Shown one piece after another: positions 61,792 to 64,000 of a stretch of 64,000 nt of DNA. Every line of letters begins with the position of its first letter. The stretch's first letter is position 1. The translations under genes were made by a program, and so were the position numbers. Below the pieces are notes generated by a model. That model worked only from the letters and a program-made list of their open reading frames with translations, ran no database searches and was not told the origin of the DNA. The stretch covers positions 210,116-274,115 of the forward strand of contig NZ_DGLI01000048.1 of assembly GCF_002387895.1 (NCBI RefSeq), read 5' to 3'. The stretch comes from Clostridium sp. UBA4548. GTDB lineage: Bacteria > Bacillota > Clostridia > Clostridiales > Clostridiaceae.

Positions 61792-64000
61792 ATGAATTTT
61801 AATATAAGCGAAGAGGGGATTAAAATCTCTTTTGGAGATATTATATATCTTCGTGGGCTTGATATGTATCTTAGAAATAAAATAAGAAAATTAGATGTGA
61901 TAGAAAATAGTGCAAATATTTTATCTATAGCTTCCATAGTGGAATCAGCCGATAATTTGCAAGATTATAGAGTTAGAATAATTATGAATAGATTAAATGA
62001 ACAGTTTTTTAGCTCCTGCACTTGCAAAGCCTTCTCAGATTTTAAAAAGTGCAAACATATTTCATCAGTTTTAATTAAACTAAGTAGAGAAGGAAACAAT
62101 GGTTTTGGTGGTAAAAAAGCTGTTGTAAATTATGGAGATCAACTGCTAAATTATTATAAAAAAGTAACAAATGAAAATTACAAACCAAGCCAAGCTGTAA
62201 ATATGAATGTGACTCTAGAATTTGCATCCTCTAATTATCAAAACCACCATTTGGAGTTGAAGGTTGGAATAGATAGGTTATATGTAGTGAAAAATGTGAA
62301 GGAATTTATCCAAGGCGGACTTATTCGAAGAGAATATATTGAATTTGGGAAAGGTTTTACCTTTCAACCAGAAAATCATTATTTTTTGAGGGAAGATCAA
62401 GAGGTAATTGATTTAATTAAGGAAATATATGATTTGAATGAAGCTATAAGTAGAAATATATACATTGATAGATCCTCAATACTTTTAAGCGGCAAAAAAG
62501 TACATTTCACTGATTCTCAATTAATTAAGTTTTTAAAGCTTAAAAATAAGAAATACATAAATGCAAGAATTCATGGTATGGAGCACAAGGATATAGAAGT
62601 GATTATTGAAGATATGCCTTTGGATTTTAATATTGCTTTAAACAAGGATAAGGTTAGACTTACTCTTGAACATGAATTACCAGAAACCATAGATAAAACC
62701 AATAGAGTTTATCTATATAATAATAAAATTTATGTGCCTTCTCAAAATCAAATAAGTGGATTTTTGCCCATATTAGATGTTTTAAGCAAAAGAAAAAATA
62801 ATTCTATAGATTTTTCTAAAGAACACATTCAAGAGGTGGCTACATATGTGATTCCTAGTCTTAAGGCTATAAGTAAGAATATTAATCAAGATAAAAGTAT
62901 CAGTAGTCTTGTAAAGGAAGAACCCTTAAGAATTAGATATTATCTAGACAAGGAAACTGAAGGGGTTAGTTGTGAGGTAGTGTTTAATTATGGAGAGGTA
63001 GATTTTCACTTAGAGGAAAGCAAAGGAAGTAAAGAAGGCATAGTTATAATAAGAAACCTAGAGGAAGAGAAGCAAGGTCTTAGAGCATTAGAGGATTTTG
63101 GATTTTCTAAGGAAAAGGGAAAGTTTTATTTAAAAGATGAAGAAGCTGTGATGGATTTTATCACTGCAGGCTTGGAGGAAATTAATGTACTTGGAGAAGT
63201 TTATTACTCTGATAGTTTTAAGGGAATAAGAGTGATTTCTTCAAAGAGTTTTAAATCTTCAATATCCTTAAATGAATCAAATTTGTTAGAGTTTGAATTC
63301 AGTATTGAAGGTGTAGATAAGGAAGAGTTAAAGGGGTTATTCAGCTCCTTAAAGCAGAAGAAAAAATATCATAAGCTTAAGAATGGTTTTATTGTGCCAC
63401 TTCAAAATAATGAAGTAGAAGGTTTTCAATCTCTTGTGGAGAGTTTAGATATAGATGCAACTAAATTTGCAAAGGGAAATATTACTCTTCCTAAATATGC
63501 TTCTTTATATATAGATGATAAGATAAAGAATAATAATTTAGGGTTCATTGGACGGAACAGAGCCTTTAGAGAATTAGTTAATACTATTAAGGATATAAAG
63601 GATGCAGAATATGAACTGCCAAAGGGAATTACAGGAACCCTAAGGGATTACCAAAAAATTGGTTTCAAGTGGTTTAAAACCTTAGCTTATTGTGATTTTG
63701 GTGGAATATTAGGAGATGAAATGGGCCTTGGAAAGACCTTTCAAGGAATTACTTATATTCAATCAGAAAAGGAAGAGAAAAAACTTAAAAATCCTGCATT
63801 AATAGTTTGTCCAACATCCCTAGTTTATAATTGGCTTAGTGAATTTGAAAAGTTTGCACCTAATTTAAAGGTGCTAGTGGTATCAGGTAGTAAGAGTGAA
63901 AGAGAAGCTCAAAGAGATGAATTGTTGAGCCATGATGTAGTAATTACTTCTTATCCTCTTATAAGAAGAGATATTGAAGATTATAAGAAAATCAGGTTTT
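61792..64000 (+). CDS. SWI/SNF-type helicase with SWIM zinc finger (partial, 3' end missing)
   Basis: An open frame of about 736 codons runs from ATG 61792 off the right edge. A SWIM-type Zn motif (CTCKAFSDFKKCKH, about residues 73-86) is followed by a long SNF2-associated region. The helicase core begins near residue 610: LRDYQKIGFKWF, then DEMGLGKTFQ (Walker A/motif I, near 642), CPTSLVYNW (motif Ia) and VITSYPLIRRDI. The C-terminal helicase half is outside the window. Such proteins are common in clostridia and act as dsDNA translocases. A GAGGTG site precedes the start. Confidence 0.9.
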   Translation, partial: MNFNISEEGIKISFGDIIYLRGLDMYLRNKIRKLDVIENSANILSIASIVESADNLQDYRVRIIMNRLNEQFFSSCTCKAFSDFKKCKHISSVLIKLSREGNNGFGGKKAVVNYGDQLLNYYKKVTNENYKPSQAVNMNVTLEFASSNYQNHHLELKVGIDRLYVVKNVKEFIQGGLIRREYIEFGKGFTFQPENHYFLREDQEVIDLIKEIYDLNEAISRNIYIDRSSILLSGKKVHFTDSQLIKFLKLKNKKYINARIHGMEHKDIEVIIEDMPLDFNIALNKDKVRLTLEHELPETIDKTNRVYLYNNKIYVPSQNQISGFLPILDVLSKRKNNSIDFSKEHIQEVATYVIPSLKAISKNINQDKSISSLVKEEPLRIRYYLDKETEGVSCEVVFNYGEVDFHLEESKGSKEGIVIIRNLEEEKQGLRALEDFGFSKEKGKFYLKDEEAVMDFITAGLEEINVLGEVYYSDSFKGIRVISSKSFKSSISLNESNLLEFEFSIEGVDKEELKGLFSSLKQKKKYHKLKNGFIVPLQNNEVEGFQSLVESLDIDATKFAKGNITLPKYASLYIDDKIKNNNLGFIGRNRAFRELVNTIKDIKDAEYELPKGITGTLRDYQKIGFKWFKTLAYCDFGGILGDEMGLGKTFQGITYIQSEKEEKKLKNPALIVCPTSLVYNWLSEFEKFAPNLKVLVVSGSKSEREAQRDELLSHDVVITSYPLIRRDIEDYKKIRF

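Noticed and set aside
1..64000. tRNA or rRNA genes
   Set aside because: No TTCGA-type T-loop with flanking stems or conserved rRNA stretches was seen in any intergenic region.

Overview
The window is a chromosomal stretch of an anaerobic, spore-forming, motile low-GC Firmicute, most likely Clostridium sensu stricto. The DNA is very AT-rich, genes carry strong GGAGG-type ribosome sites, GTG and TTG starts are frequent, and intrinsic terminators are plentiful. Gene families point the same way: GlpP antiterminator, L-box, LytS/LytTR, YaaA, DUF2935, YdbC and VTC-DUF4956. There is no rRNA, tRNA, CRISPR array, insertion sequence or prophage. The last gene, an SNF2-type helicase, runs off the right edge.

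Layout. 1-1.8 kb: a corrinoid protein and a MtaA-like methyltransferase. 1.9-5.7 kb: a tocopherol-cyclase-like protein and a CHASE4-HAMP-PAS-GGDEF-HD-GYP protein. 6-12.6 kb: a glycerol and glycerol-3-phosphate regulon (glpK, glpF; a GlpA-like oxidase, a GlpB-like oxidoreductase, DUF1667, glpP). Two attenuator-like leaders here share one 18-nt element. 14-18 kb: a GlnK/GlnL-like two-component system and an AGCS symporter with tandem operator-like repeats. 18.8-30 kb: YbjQ-like, DUF4153, NAPE-PLD-like, MESH1-like, HutD and YdbC proteins, then a TetR-controlled ABC exporter with a 1,100-residue permease. 30-35 kb: a group of unusual proteins without signal peptides (DUF346/PLL-lectin repeats, FG-GAP-like, Sm-like with a His/Asp/Tyr tail, GSDH-like propeller), possibly spore-surface. 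35.3-35.65 kb: a lysine riboswitch with no evident lysine gene behind it.

36-38.4 kb: a permuted NlpC/P60 hydrolase overlapping a VTT-domain membrane protein, then a double GNAT. 38.6-42.5 kb (minus strand): CstA-type transporter plus LytS/LytTR, probably a pyruvate-sensing module. 42.9-44.5 kb: motA-motB. 44.5-51.3 kb: APC permease, MBL hydrolase, TipA-like MerR regulator, GPH transporter, SPL-like radical SAM protein, DUF1905. 51.5-55.1 kb: an OmpR-family two-component system divergent from a VTC-DUF4956 operon. TTTAAG-N5-TTTAAG boxes of the type bound by streptococcal CiaR lie in front of both. 55.2-64 kb: azoreductase, RMD1/DUF155 protein, SulP transporter, YaaA, DUF2935 and the helicase.

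The strongest regulatory observations are the paired GlpP-type leaders, the CiaR-like boxes, the phased repeats at the AGCS promoter and the orphan L-box. All functional statements come from reading the sequence and family knowledge; no search was run.
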